From the NCBI GenBank assembly GCA_003868215.1, contig QWDQ01000002.1, positions 372,001 through 436,000 of the forward strand: 64,000 bases of DNA. Direction: 5' to 3'. The notes under the pieces are model-generated. The model did no database searches. It was not told the origin of the DNA and worked only from the letters and a program-made list of their open reading frames with translations. Position numbers and translations under genes: made by a program. Source of the DNA: Pseudophaeomoniella oleicola. Taxonomy: Eukaryota > Ascomycota > Eurotiomycetes > Phaeomoniellales > Phaeomoniellaceae. This document shows positions 1 to 11,214 of this stretch, one piece after another (within the stretch, counting starts at the first letter, position 1; each line of letters begins with the position of its first letter).

Positions 1-122
1 CCATCTTCAGGATTGGGACTAGCATCGCACCGAAGAAAGGGGAAACAATCCTGTGGAAGATCGACGACCCCCGTTTACACAAGTGACTGATCACTCGACC
101 GTTCCTCTCTTGAGAGGTTGGC

Positions 123-1906
123 ATGTCACAGCAATCAACACCTGCCCTTCCTCATCTCAGCTCTGAGATGGATACTTTTTTCGACCTGGATCAAAACGAT
201 TATACCCCAACATTGTCGCCGAACTCTTCACGGTCGCAGTCGACCATGGCTCATGCAGGATCAGCATCTACGAGTTTTGCGAGTTCATCCCAACCTGCCT
301 TGTCTGGTCCGAGCCATCAATACGACGCCTACCGTCAGCAGACTGGTCTGCCTGCCGGAGGTCTCGCTTCCACCTTCGCCATCAACCAGGCAGTTGGCAT
401 GCAATACAGAAACAGCTCGAACGGCTTTGTTATGCCTGTTGAGACCTTGAATTTCCCTCTTCCATCCAACGACGACTTCGATTTCAACAACCCATCTTAC
501 GATATGAACGATATGGACTTCGATGCTGACTCACCAGCTGAGACTCTACCGACCATGTTCTACCCTGGAAAGGCACAGTTCGTGAACCCGAATGCGCTCG
601 GAGGCGAATCGTCTGCCCACTCTCCTCAGGTTCAACGTATGTACCCTGGAATGCACTCTCAGCAAGCCCAAGCCAAGGCTGCTCAGCGAAAAGCCCAACA
701 GGAACTGGCCCATCAGCATCAGCAACAGCAGCAGCGTGCCTTGGAGGGTCAGCAGCCTTTGCCAACCCCAAAGCCAAGCCGAAAGAATGATCCGGCTGTG
801 GATGAGCGTATCTCCCGTCTGCTTCAACAGATGAGACAAAACAGTACATCCTCTCAACCAGAAGATGGAGAGGACTCCCCTGGTCTCCTCCCTCAGATCC
901 AGAAGATGAAAAAGGAGGAGGACGAAATGGACGAAGACGAAAGGCTGCTCGCTAGCGAAGAAGGTAAAAAGTTGTCCAGCAAGGAACGTCGTCAACTCCG
1001 AAATAAGGTGTCAGCTCGCGCTTTCCGTTCCCGCAGAAAAGGTACGAACTTCGCTCCTTTGGTCTCTCAATATACTAACTGTCTTCAGAATACATTGGCC
1101 AGCTCGAAGGTGAGATTGCTGCCAAGACACAGGAGAGCAACGATCTCCGTGTCCAAAATCGCCAGCTCATGGAAGAGAATGCTCGACTTACAGACCTTAC
1201 CCGCATGCTACTCTCTTCGCCTACATTCTCGGGTTTTTTAAATGAGCTGAGTGTCAACGGAGGTAGCATTCCATCTGCTCTCGAAAAAGCCGTTGGCCCT
1301 CAGCAAGCGCCTTCTCAGCCTCATCCTTCTCGCAAGGATGTCAATCCTCACCATGCTGCTCGCCAGCTCCAGCAGCAGCAGCACCAACATCAGCAGGTCG
1401 GCATGGTCATGGTGCCTGAGCCATCCGTCGATTTTTCTCCTCTTGATATGAACGCCTCCAATGGTTGGAACTCTGGTGTTGACATGAGCTCCTTTCAAGT
1501 CTTTGCCGTGACCGCCGTTCCAGAAGGCCCCGTCATCGATGTCAACGCTCTTTCTGGCAAGGCTTCCGATACTTTAGAGGTCAGCTCTGTTCCATCTAAG
1601 GAACTTCCAAACCTCCCGTCGATTCCTTCATTTGAAGCTCAAGAAGAGATCGAGGAACCAGAAGTCAACACAGACATTGAACTTGATGAGAGCCTGAGTC
1701 TCTTCTTTGACGCACCAAAGCGCTCTGCCATCAAATCGTCTAATGTCAAATCGGTCCCTCTCATTTCTTCCCCGAAGCCCCAAACGTACGAGCTCGTAGT
1801 CCGCACTGAGGAGTCGAACCGTTCCGCTGCTGCTGGACTTCAAGCGATGTGTGCCGAGCTCAATGCCTTGTGTGCCAGGGTGGAAAGCTTCACTTCGCAT
1901 CTCTAA
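123..1906 (+). CDS. bZIP transcription factor
   Basis: Two exons, 123-1041 and 1089-1906, give a 578-residue protein; the 47-nt intron (GTACGA...TTCAG) falls inside the bZIP domain and the frame closes exactly. The basic region at about residues 285-308 carries the N-x7-R signature (NKVSARAFR), followed after the splice by a leucine-zipper-like stretch (EYIGQLEGEIAAKTQESN and on). The N-terminal half is low-complexity, rich in Ser/Gln/Asn with a poly-Gln run, and an acidic Asp/Glu stretch precedes the basic region, as expected for a nuclear DNA-binding activator. Downstream of the zipper comes a conserved-looking block (LLSSPTFSGFLNELS) and a His/Gln-rich segment. Pezizomycotina have many bZIP factors and I cannot assign a named orthologue. 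The start is the first ATG in frame, just after a pyrimidine-rich leader. Confidence 0.93.
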
Positions 1907-2439
1907 GGACTACTATGGTTAATGCCGCTGGGTGTAAGAAATTCACTCTACTTTTCATGAAGTTGACGACCGATGAACTGGATGGTAGCCTGGAGGCTGT
2001 GGAGTCTACGAAACTGGTTCAAGGAGGAACCTGTCTTTGATATTTGCCTATGCTATTTAGTACTTCCTGTCTTGATTACCCCGCTCAGTACTGCTCTGCA
2101 GTTTCGAGCGATGAATGATACAATTCGTATTTCGATACATACTGCTACCTTGCTCGTCTTAATGCCCTTTCCCCTTCTCGTGAATACATAGACGCGTGTA
2201 GCTTTGCCTATCATGACAGAGGTCGATCTGTTGCTTGCAAAGAAGCAGTAGGAGATGTGCGGTAGATATGCGCTAACTGGGCAGATCGATCATCGATAGG
2301 GCGGGATATCGCTTATCTCCAATTGGCTCCAGAATCGTCACTATGTAATTTGACTTCGCCTCTTGCGATATTCTTTTTTCTTCAACTCATACTCCCTGGA
2401 AGACACTGGGGGATCTGAAGTCTGCCAGCATGCCAGAAT
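1907..2439. other. intergenic spacer, bZIP to MoaA
   Basis: Tandem spacer of about 530 bases holding the bZIP 3' untranslated region and the promoter of the molybdenum-cofactor locus. Short ORFs here lack coding character. Nothing else is seen. Confidence 0.5.
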
Positions 2440-5008
2440 ATGGTTGAATCAGTACTTCGACAGCCAATTTCTTGGCTACTGCGACACTCTAGGTCGCAAA
2501 CTCAGAGATGTGTCAAATATCCTCAACATAGTCGACGGAACACTGCAACGGCTGCAGCGGAAGTGAATGATTCCACCTATGATGAACCGCTACCGTGGAC
2601 ACCTCATACACCGACGCCTGTATCAGAGGCTCCGTCCTCGAAGTCTCGTCTCGATGCCCTGAAGGCATCCAATCCGAGGACATTCTCCTCATTTCTGACG
2701 GATACGCATTCACGACAACACACATATCTACGGATCTCATTGACAGAGAAATGTAACCTGCGCTGCGTGTACTGCATGCCTGAAAATGGTGTACCGCTAT
2801 CCCCTGATGCGCACTTATTGACCACCCCCGAGATCGTCCATCTCTCTTCATTGTTCGTTTCCGAAGGCGTCAACAAAATCAGGTTGACTGGAGGAGAACC
2901 CACAGTACGCAAGGACATCGTGCCCTTGATGCATCAGCTGGGTAATCTGAGGTCCAGGGGATTGAAAGAGCTATGCATCACTACCAACGGTCTTACGCTG
3001 ATGCGCAAACTCGATTCGATGGCTGAGGCGGGGTTGACTGGTGTAAACCTGTCACTGGACACTCTCGATCCCTTTCAATTTCAAATTATGACTAGGAGGA
3101 AAGGCCATGACAGGGTAGTACAGTCCATTGACCGTATCCTGGAGATGAACAGACTAGGTGCCGGCATCAAACTCAAAATCAATATTGTGGTCATGCGCAA
3201 TATTAATGATCGTGAGATACTGGATTTTGTCGAACTTGGTCGGGAGAAGGATCTAGAGGTCCGTTTCATTGAGTATATGCCATTTGACGGCAATAAATGG
3301 AGCCAAGGGAAGATGGTACCGTTTCAAGAAATGTTGGATATCATTCGAGAAAAATATCCTGATTTGCAAAAGGTCCAGGACCACAAAAACGATACGAGTA
3401 AGACATATCAGGTACCGGGGTTCGCCGGCAAAATGGGCTTCATCACGAGCATGACACACAATTTTTGCGGTACCTGCAATCGCCTGCGGATCACTAGCGA
3501 TGGCAATCTAAAAGTCTGTCTTTTCGGGAACAGTGAGGTCAGCCTCCGCGACATATTGAGAGAAAACAACAACGGCGAACCTGTCGATGAGGAAGCAATG
3601 GAAGCCTTGAGACAACTCGAAAGCACACATCAAAGAGATACCTTATCTGCTAGTTCTACTGACGTCTCAGCATTGGACAGCAAGCTGTTGGACGTTATCG
3701 GTATGGCGGTCAAGCGGAAGAAGGCAGCACACGCGGGAATGGGCGAACTGAAAAACATGAAGAACCGTCCTATGATACTGATCGGTGGGTAATCATCAAA
3801 AGCATCTCTCTCGTTTCTTCTGGCTATATGTTTCATGTTCTCCTCATCGAAGCCACGGCCTCTTATCACGACCTTTCTATTGCTGGGAGTGCTCTATCTT
3901 CATCACGTCTTGCATTCTTTGGCGTTGGAGTGTATATATTCGGATCTAAAGCAGATAGATGGGATGCCCATGTTGCGCCTTCACTAGTGCATATATGCAA
4001 AGTCGAAGTTATATATCATGATTTTACGATTTGATACGCATGTTCTTCCTCAACTTCCGTTCCTTTAGTCTCGAGAATTCTCAACTGACGTCTGTGCACG
4101 TAGACAACATGCAATCTCGATCTACAACATCTCACCGAAAAGTGCCAACGCTGCCCTCTGCGTTCAATCGGCTGAATCCTTCGTGGACCCCTTTACAAGC
4201 GGTTCCAGTCCATTTACTGCCGAACCCTACTTCGCGTCCTCTGTCCTCGATCCGATGTTTCTCTACCAACCCCTCCAAGAGATATGACGAAAAGCCGTCG
4301 TCGAACCCTCCTAGTGGCCGTGAGCCATCTCTCCCCTCAGCAGCCCACACCAAGCCCAACAACCATCCCCCTCCCTCAAACAACGAACCCACCCCTCCGC
4401 CTCCCCCCTTGACCTTCACCCACCTCACCCCTCGCGGCACCGCCCACATGGTCGACATCTCCCCCAAGTCCCCCACCACCCGCCTCGCCAAAGCAACCGC
4501 AACCGTCCTATTCTCCAACCCAGAACCGCTACGTCTGCTACTCGAAGAAAAAAGTGTTCCGAAAGGTGACGCGCTCGCGGTCGCGCGTATCGGCGGGATC
4601 ATGGCCGTCAAAAAGACGGCGGAGTTGATCGTGTTGGCGCATCCGTCGCTGGCGGTCGAGAGCTGTTCGGTCGATGTCGAGATTTTGCCGGCTGCGACGG
4701 CGAGCAACAGTAATAACAACAGCAATAACAGCGGTAACAACGATCCTCGTGAAGAAGAAGAAGGAGAAGAAGAAGAAGCAAGAAACGCAAACGTCGCCTC
4801 CGCCCATGCCCCCTTCGGCGGCATCCTCATAACCTCGACCGTCAGCTGTTCCGGCAAAACAGGAATCGAGATGGAAGCCCTAACCTCGGCGACCGTTGCC
4901 GCGCTCAACGTCGTCGATATGGTCAAGGGTGTCGACAGGGCCGTGCATATTTCGAGCGCGAGGATCGTGGAGAAACGAGGGGGGAAGTCGGGGACTTGGA
5001 GGTTTTAA
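2440..5008 (+). CDS. cnxABC: molybdenum cofactor biosynthesis MoaA-MoaC locus (MOCS1/CnxABC type)
   Basis: First step of molybdopterin synthesis: GTP to cyclic pyranopterin monophosphate. The MoaA part (2440-3792, 450 residues) has an Arg-rich N-terminus that could target mitochondria, the radical-SAM motif CNLRCVYC at about residues 105-112, LTGGEP, and a second cluster motif FCGTCNRLR...KVC. It ends in Gly-Gly-stop, the catalytic C-terminus of this family. The MoaC part (4109-5008, about 299 residues) has HMVDIS, GGIMAVKKTAELI and GKTGIEMEAL, with an Asn/Glu-rich insert. A GT at 3785 inside the first Gly codon and an AG at 4102-4103 define a 319-nt intron. Splicing keeps frame and gives one 749-residue MoaA-MoaC fusion, as in Aspergillus CnxABC; without splicing MoaA ends in Gly-Gly. 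The MoaC frame also has its own mitochondrial-looking leader (RPLSSIRCFSTNP). Whether one or two proteins are made is not decidable here. Confidence 0.93.
3785..4103 (+). other. candidate alternative intron joining MoaA and MoaC
   Basis: The donor GTGGGT begins at the second base of the first codon of the terminal Gly-Gly pair. The acceptor GCACGTAG at 4096-4103 is preceded by the branch-like CTGAC at about 4085. Donor and acceptor are both phase 1, so splicing replaces Gly-Gly-stop by Asp and reads into MoaC. Retention leaves the functional Gly-Gly end. The neighbouring donor GTAATC at 3789 is out of phase with this acceptor. Confidence 0.6.
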
Positions 5009-5383
5009 AGTAGGGAAAAGGGTCGTGATGATGGTGTTGGTTTTCGGATCTATTCATCCATGTATCGATCCCCCCCCCCCCCCTCGGGCCTTTCCTCACA
5101 GCTGAGAACGGGATACGCAAGGATTTTATGCCTACGCGGGTTACGTACGATGTTCATGTCTTTCAGGAAGTCTTGTTTTGTTGGATACATAACTCGAAAT
5201 CATTCCACAATGGTTCATAAATCCATGATATTCATGTCTAGAAACTAAATAAAGAATCTCAGAGACCAGAAAAGAAAAAAAGGGGGAAGGCTTTCGCAAA
5301 TTGGGAAAAAGGAACCTGTTGTCTGAATTCCCAGATTCCCGTTGGTAATGATGTCTGATACAACAAGCATATGCCGCGCCCTC
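5009..5383. other. convergent spacer with poly-C run
   Basis: Short spacer between the 3' end of the MoaC frame and the 3' end of the minus-strand cullin gene. It holds a run of about 13 C near 5071-5083 and an A-rich tract near 5272-5282, consistent with 3' processing sequences on both strands. Confidence 0.5.
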
Positions 5384-8213
5384 TTAAGCAACATATGTAT
5401 ATTTCCCACCCTCTTCTCTTTCCATGTAGTCCTTCTCGATCAGTTTTTCAATATTCTTTTTGATGTCCGCCGGGTCCAGGACACCCCTTGATTTCGTGGC
5501 TGTAATAACTTCTGCCACCAGTTCCGCGTGCCGAATCGTCTTTTTGGATTTCATGATTCGGACAATGGCAGCTTGGGTCTCGTAATGGCGATCCGCCGCG
5601 ACTCGCTGATGGGTTTCTTTGTTTTCTTCTTTGGTCTCTTTAAGTTGAATCTGGTTAATCTTGATGCGCATTTTCGGGTCGGAGAAGGAGGCGTTGAAAC
5701 TGAACTTATCCGTAGGGTTGACATCACGCCCCTTCGGGCTTTTGGCGAGGACACGATATCTGGCACAAGCTAGCGATTGGAGCGTCCGGCCAAGCTCAGC
5801 ATCGGCTGGATTAATTGATCAGTTGCATATTCCTCACAAAGTTGATAAGGGTCACTCACAAAGCGCAGTTGCCGCTTGAATGTCAGCGTATGACAAGGAC
5901 TCTCCATTGGGCACTTCGTTGAAGAGAAGGAGTACCACAGCTTGGAACCCGGATACTACGATTTCCTTATTCCCTTTGGGAAACCGTGCCCGGAGCTGGC
6001 AATGTGCAAGGGCGTTCTTCCAAGCAAGTTTGCGCCCATTATATTTGGTCTTGTAGTGCTGCTCGAAGTCATATTGTAGCTTTGAAATTTCTGGAGGAAG
6101 ATTGACGGCGACGTCGGGATATGTTGGCCAGGCAGCAGCTGATAAGACGTTGACATTCAAATCAGGGCCAGATTTCTTGCCCCTATCAACCATCAAGGTG
6201 ATGTATGAAGCAATTTCATCTCTAGCCAAATCCATGTCTTTGAACATGGACTCCAGGTTATGCGTGAAGCCTGCGCCACATTCTATATCACATTAGCAAT
6301 AGCAATGCTGTACGAGCATATAACCTGACACGCACCGTTCTTCAACCTCGCTAACATACTGCGCTCAGCGTCGTTGCTAGCACTCCGTCCCATGAGCAAC
6401 CGCCGCGCGAGATCTTTCTTATAGAAAGCCTCAAACACAGCCTTTCCATGGACGAATCTAAACAGGTCAAGGACGAGGTCCAATTGCTTGTTGATCTCCG
6501 CATCCTCGTCTATCATTGTCTCGTCTTCGTCACCTTCTTCGGTCTTCGTCATGTCAGGTTTGGAGGAAGGCGGCGCCAATGTAGGTATTGCTTTAAGGCC
6601 ACCTCGCAGTAGCGCATCAACATGCTTCGCAATCATCTCCCCGGGTTTAGGGTTGTCAGTACCCCAGTTTGAAGCCGTCTTCTTGGTCTGGTTTATGAAT
6701 TTTTCAAAAGATTTGTGCATGGCATCGGCAAGCGTCTCGTTCCCTTGAAAAGACGTTTTCAAAATATTGTCAAGTTTCTGTTTTAGTTCCAGAAGTCGAA
6801 CTACCATCTGCGGCTCACGCTTTTCATCAAAGACGATAGACGACCCTTCGTCCACTATGTACGACTGGAAAGCCGATGAAAGTCCCGAACCTTGACCCAC
6901 CCGTTGGAGTAGGAGATATACCTGCCCTAATGCTTCGACATTGTTACTCTCAAAAAGATCGAGTAAGGAGTCAGTTTCTGTTAGGAAGTGTATTTGTTCC
7001 TTTACGACGAATTCGTCGATGTGTTCGGCGAGCATCTTCTTTGTACTCCGATCAAAGCCATAACGCCCACACCGCTTCATCTCTCGGTCTATAAGATCAC
7101 TGGCATGAGTTACATATGTCGCTAGCTCCCGCTGGGCTGCTTGTTGGGCACTCCAAGCTTTAAAATACTTGGCTGAAAGCTCCGAGAAGGTCGGCTCGAA
7201 GAGGGTCGTGTACACTCCCAGGTCATGGAACGTATTGATTGCTTGCCAAAGTAACGTTGATTCTGAGTCTTCATGGGGTCTTGAACGCTGCTCCGATATT
7301 GTATCGGAGAATCCCTGTAAGATCTTGGTGGCAAGGGATTTGTCTCCCAAAATTGCCTTTCTGAACTGGATAAGACCTAATTCGTTTATGCCTGGGTTCT
7401 CCGATGAGCGTAATAAGTAGGATTGGTCCATATAGAAGAAAATGGAGCGAACTGTCACCTGCAGCCATGTGGTTAGCTTTGAGCCGACCTCTGTCACGAT
7501 CCGAGACCTACCAACTGCCCCTTCCACCTTGACCATCCATTGACAAACTCAGCCAACAGCTCAACAGGTGCAGAGGAGTCGGGTTTTGCCGCAAGTTCGC
7601 CTTTGACTTCGTCCCCAATATATGCCTGACATTTTCCCTTGAGCTTTTGATATAATTCCGGAGCCTTTCCTTGCCGGCAGACGTTCTCCGCTCCTTTATA
7701 CAGCTCTTCCAACGATTGTTTTGCCTTTCCGGTAGCAAATATCTCGGACAAGGCAGCATCCAGTTGAGACCAGACTTTCTCATAATACTCCTGAGGCTGG
7801 ACCCGGGGCGCCGTTCTGATATTTTTCACTACCAATTTCTTCGCTCCAGCATGTGGTGCAAATCCTTTCGGTCTTGCCGCAGATGAGTTACGGGACGGTG
7901 GAGAGTTCGATAAGCCATTTTCAGTCAAGTCAATAACGGTGTTGACTCTGGCCTTGGTAGGAAAGTTGTACATCGTGTCTAACGTATTCGCAGATCTGTA
8001 TGTCGGTGTAGTGTCAATCTTCTGGCGCTTGGTAGGTGTCGTACGCCCAATTTGCTTTGTATCCTTTGATTGCGAAAAAAGGCTAGCTATGTCCTGCTGT
8101 TGCTGATTGGACTCTGCTTCATTGGCCGGGGCTTCAGGTGCGTTGAGTTTCCGCTTGATGCTTGAAGTGCCTTTGCCACGCTGTTCAAGGGTTGCTTCAC
8201 GGTGATTCGTCAT
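5384..8213 (-). CDS. cul4: cullin-4, scaffold of CRL4 ubiquitin ligases
   Basis: Four exons (8213-7512, 7458-6336, 6282-5860, 5805-5384) total 889 residues with all phases matching. The product is the scaffold that joins a DDB1-type adaptor to the RING protein Rbx1/Hrt1. The first about 110 residues are a low-complexity extension with basic nuclear-import-like stretches (IKRKLN, TPTKRQKIDT), then the cullin body begins at KKLVVKNI. Family blocks follow: VRSIFFYMDQSYLL, LGRSAS-like DAERSMLARLKNECGAGFT across intron 2, and WPTYP. The C-terminal winged helix carries the Nedd8 acceptor context AAIVRIMKSKKTIRH and ends MEREEGGKYTYVA. The N-terminal extension and the C-terminal pattern fit Cul4 better than Cul1 or Cul3. 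In other fungi Cul4-Ddb1 works in DNA repair and heterochromatin. The start is the only ATG upstream of the conserved body in this frame that I would accept. Confidence 0.95.
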
Positions 8214-8744
8214 TTAATAGTGAATCCTAGCATGAATGCATGTACTCTTGCATTCCGATAAAAACCGAAACGGCGGTAGATATTGTGGTTCTCTGAAAGG
8301 CGTTGCTGGCTGCGACTGATAATGATGTTGAATTATGATGTACCTTTCCAAGCCTCACAATCTATCCGGAGATAAGCGGGCGTACAGTTGGGGAAGCTCT
8401 AGCTATCAACTGCGATATCAAGTTGCCGAGATATTTAATAACAAAGACTTGCTCGCTCAGGTACCGCAAAACAAATTCTTTCGACCTTTCAGTACCAAGA
8501 ATATTGATATCGTAACGTAAATTTATACAGAGAGTGGGTAATATACATAGGTATGCTTCTGTCTCTGATAAAGATGTATTCCTCTCAGTGGAGTGCTGCC
8601 GTCGTACAGCTCCCTTTTTTGTCCACGCCAGGGAACTCCCGAAGAACGCTATCTACAAGTATGAGGACATTTACTCGTTGCATCGTCATGAAATCTGTGG
8701 AGGACACTGGTTGAAAGATGTCCCAAGGAAAGATGAGGGCCGTA
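8214..8744. other. intergenic spacer upstream of cullin-4
   Basis: About 530 bases between the 5' end of cullin-4 and the 3' end of the PH-domain gene, both on the minus strand. It should hold the cullin-4 promoter and the 3' untranslated region of the PH gene. Small ORFs here show no recognisable content. Confidence 0.5.
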
Positions 8745-10115
8745 TCAACTCAGAGTCACCTCTCTTACAGCGTGACTAGCAGCAGCAAGCGCGCTATCGA
8801 ACATGCCACTATTTGCCCGCTCTCTCTTCATCCTTGATAGCACGCTCTTCAATGCTCCAAGCCATGCCTCGAGGTCCTCTTCGCCACCGCAGGAGAAACG
8901 GTATGTCTTGTCTTCGAGGATGATCTGGAAACAAAACCTTTTAGTTCGGCTAATAGGGTCAATTTCGGCTGCGTTGATGACGTTGGACATGTCGACGAGT
9001 TTGAGCAGAGAGTATTCAGCCTCTGTCTTGTAAAATGATAAAGACTTCGACCGCAGAACAACCCACAATCGCTTCCACGACTTTACGCCTGAGGAGCGTC
9101 GCAATGTGAGCAGATAACCTTGTCGTATAACTCGAGAGGGATCTAGAGTGACACCAATAGATGACGCTATATTCTCGCTGGGTGCTGGCTCGTTGATCGA
9201 CACCTGAGATAGATTTCCTATAGCCAGAGGCTGAGCTGGAGGACTGGAGACTGCTGCCATGTAAGGTGTATTCTTATTCAGCGATCGATGGTTTGGTGGA
9301 GATGTTCCCAGAGTGCTCCGCGGCATAGAATATGACACCGATCCTGCTGGTGCCCCGTCAGAAAAATCTGAATAGGATGTCATCATCTCATTCCCCGAGT
9401 ATTCATGTATCTGCGAGGGAATTCTTTGTGCTGTGTTCGCTCGAGAGCGTCCTTTCCGCCCCTTCAGGGAGCCTTTCGAAGGTTCGGGCGAACTGGCTCG
9501 GTCCTCATAAGCATCTGAAAAATCACTTGTCTCATAGGTGATCTGATGCTCGGTGTTGGATCTCTGCCGCGATCTGTTCTCTGGACCAGGAAAGAAGAAC
9601 TCCTCGTCGGCGTCAACAGGAGTCTCATTCCTTATGCAATCTATCCATGCCTTCGTGTCTCGCTGAGATTGTCCCTGAAATTGATAATTTTTGGATGGTG
9701 AAAATACCCCAAAGACATTCTGGGTATTCGACTTCTTAACCGGCGCAACTGTCGTAACATCTGACAGATTAATAGCCGCCCATAACTCCGTAGCCTCTTC
9801 ATCTTTGTATAGAGACAAAATATTTGGCCGCAGTACCAGCTGCGCTGGCTTCCATGATGGTTTCCATGCCCCCTTCTTCTTCACCCTACGATGTACCTTG
9901 CCACTTCTAAGCACACGATCAAATTCAAAACTTCCGTTCTGGTTAACGGGAGAGAATGTATCAAGATTAAGGTGGCCACTCTTCAGAGGTTGTGATGGAT
10001 GGGCCGTATCAGATTGCGTCGCAGTGTACGGCGAAATCATGGGCTTTGGTATTTGGATGGCCGTAGGCGGCGTCTCAGGTCGCTGTTGATTCGAATTTTC
10101 GGTAGCTAGAGCCAT
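8745..10115 (-). CDS. tandem PH-domain protein (Opy1-like)
   Basis: Single-exon frame of 456 residues with two pleckstrin-homology domains. The first spans about residues 66-165 (VLRSGKVHRRVKKKGAWKP, LVLRPNILSLYKD, ending in DTKAWIDCIR). The second spans about 327-435 (VIRQGYLLTLRRSSGVKSWK, LWVVLRSKSLSFYK, ending in EDLEAWLGALKSVL). The linker is Ser/Pro-rich and probably disordered. The two-PH layout and length resemble yeast Opy1, a phosphoinositide-binding adaptor, but the call rests on architecture rather than on recognised orthology. The basic residues in each first strand pair are compatible with phosphoinositide binding. No membrane segment or catalytic domain is present. Confidence 0.9.
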   Translation of the reverse strand: MALATENSNQQRPETPPTAIQIPKPMISPYTATQSDTAHPSQPLKSGHLNLDTFSPVNQNGSFEFDRVLRSGKVHRRVKKKGAWKPSWKPAQLVLRPNILSLYKDEEATELWAAINLSDVTTVAPVKKSNTQNVFGVFSPSKNYQFQGQSQRDTKAWIDCIRNETPVDADEEFFFPGPENRSRQRSNTEHQITYETSDFSDAYEDRASSPEPSKGSLKGRKGRSRANTAQRIPSQIHEYSGNEMMTSYSDFSDGAPAGSVSYSMPRSTLGTSPPNHRSLNKNTPYMAAVSSPPAQPLAIGNLSQVSINEPAPSENIASSIGVTLDPSRVIRQGYLLTLRRSSGVKSWKRLWVVLRSKSLSFYKTEAEYSLLKLVDMSNVINAAEIDPISRTKRFCFQIILEDKTYRFSCGGEEDLEAWLGALKSVLSRMKRERANSGMFDSALAAASHAVREVTLS

Positions 10116-11214
10116 AGCCCAAGGATGGTACCAGGTTTGTATCTTTCAAGAAGCATTCCTCTGTGTACGTGTGTTGCTGGTTATTGGACTCAACTGCTGC
10201 GGCGTGTCGCATGTACTGGAGAGGAAGCCTAGGGTCCACAACGTCATATACCAATTGAGGCAGTGCGACCTGATACATCAAGCTTATACAGGTCGATAAT
10301 GTGAAGATAGTCCCAATCTTTGAACATTACGAAGGAAACATTCAACCGTGGAGTGAAAGGCCTCTCTCTCTATCTCTGTTCGATAGGCAAGCCTTGTGCC
10401 TGAAGAATCGGAATGTTATGATCTACCCCGGTTCAATGGTGATCTTGCCTAAACCGTCTTCCCATTCTAGTTATCCCTTGGCGAAATCCCGTCTACTACA
10501 TTAACGAAGGTGTCAGGTCAAGCCAATCATTGATCCGTAACGTTAGTACTGCGTAGTTCAGTCGGAGTTGGGTGAAAGATATCTAATAATCAGACGTAAT
10601 CATCTTTGTATAACGTCTCGATATAATGAGAGTTGGACCATAAGGCAACCGATCTTGGACTTCCTACTGGTCTAATTATAGTGTTCATAGTCGTGGCGAC
10701 CCCCTAAGAACAGTTCTGGTCTCGCCTAGAAATCCATCCAGTCTGGATGTTCTCGGGTGGTGGATCTTCCTTGTGCTTGTTCCCTTTCCTGCGAAGACTT
10801 GGAGATTGCGAATCAGTCTTGGCAGGATAACGGCGACCCGTCAAAAGAAGATCTGGACAGATCCTTCTTTCTTCGTAACGATCTGTTCTGCCGTTTCCTC
10901 CGTCAAATGCGTGATTGCTGTATCTCAGCAGTTGCGTGAGCCTCATCGAATCTCCCTGGTCACCAACTTCGGAATTCCGCATCGCCCATACTACATGCTG
11001 CGCCAAAGGAGACATTTCTCCTGACATTCGTTACCTTCTTTCACGTCCAATCGTCACGAAGATCCTCTCCGATAAAGCGTGCTGTCGATTCTGGATACGC
11101 GCTGAGATCCCCAGTATACTGTTGGTATCTGTTTACTCGGATTGGTTGCAAGGTGTTCGCGTTGTCAGAGGGCAACTGTGCGATAAAAGGTAGCGCTATA
11201 CAGAGCTCACGACA
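10116..11214. other. divergent intergenic region
   Basis: About 1.1 kb between the divergently transcribed PH-domain gene and the mannosyltransferase, so it should hold both promoters. The ORFs inside (for example 10704-11027 minus) overlap each other in several frames and look like noise. No repeat or RNA gene is recognised. Confidence 0.5.

Noticed and set aside
4132-4926. 264-residue minus-strand ORF opposite MoaC
   Set aside because: It is a composition shadow of the Pro- and Glu-rich MoaC exon; poly-Leu/Ser runs result from reading those codons in reverse.
8534-8779. 81-residue ORF overlapping the 3' end of the PH-domain gene
   Set aside because: It overlaps a strong coding gene on the other strand and has no recognisable sequence.
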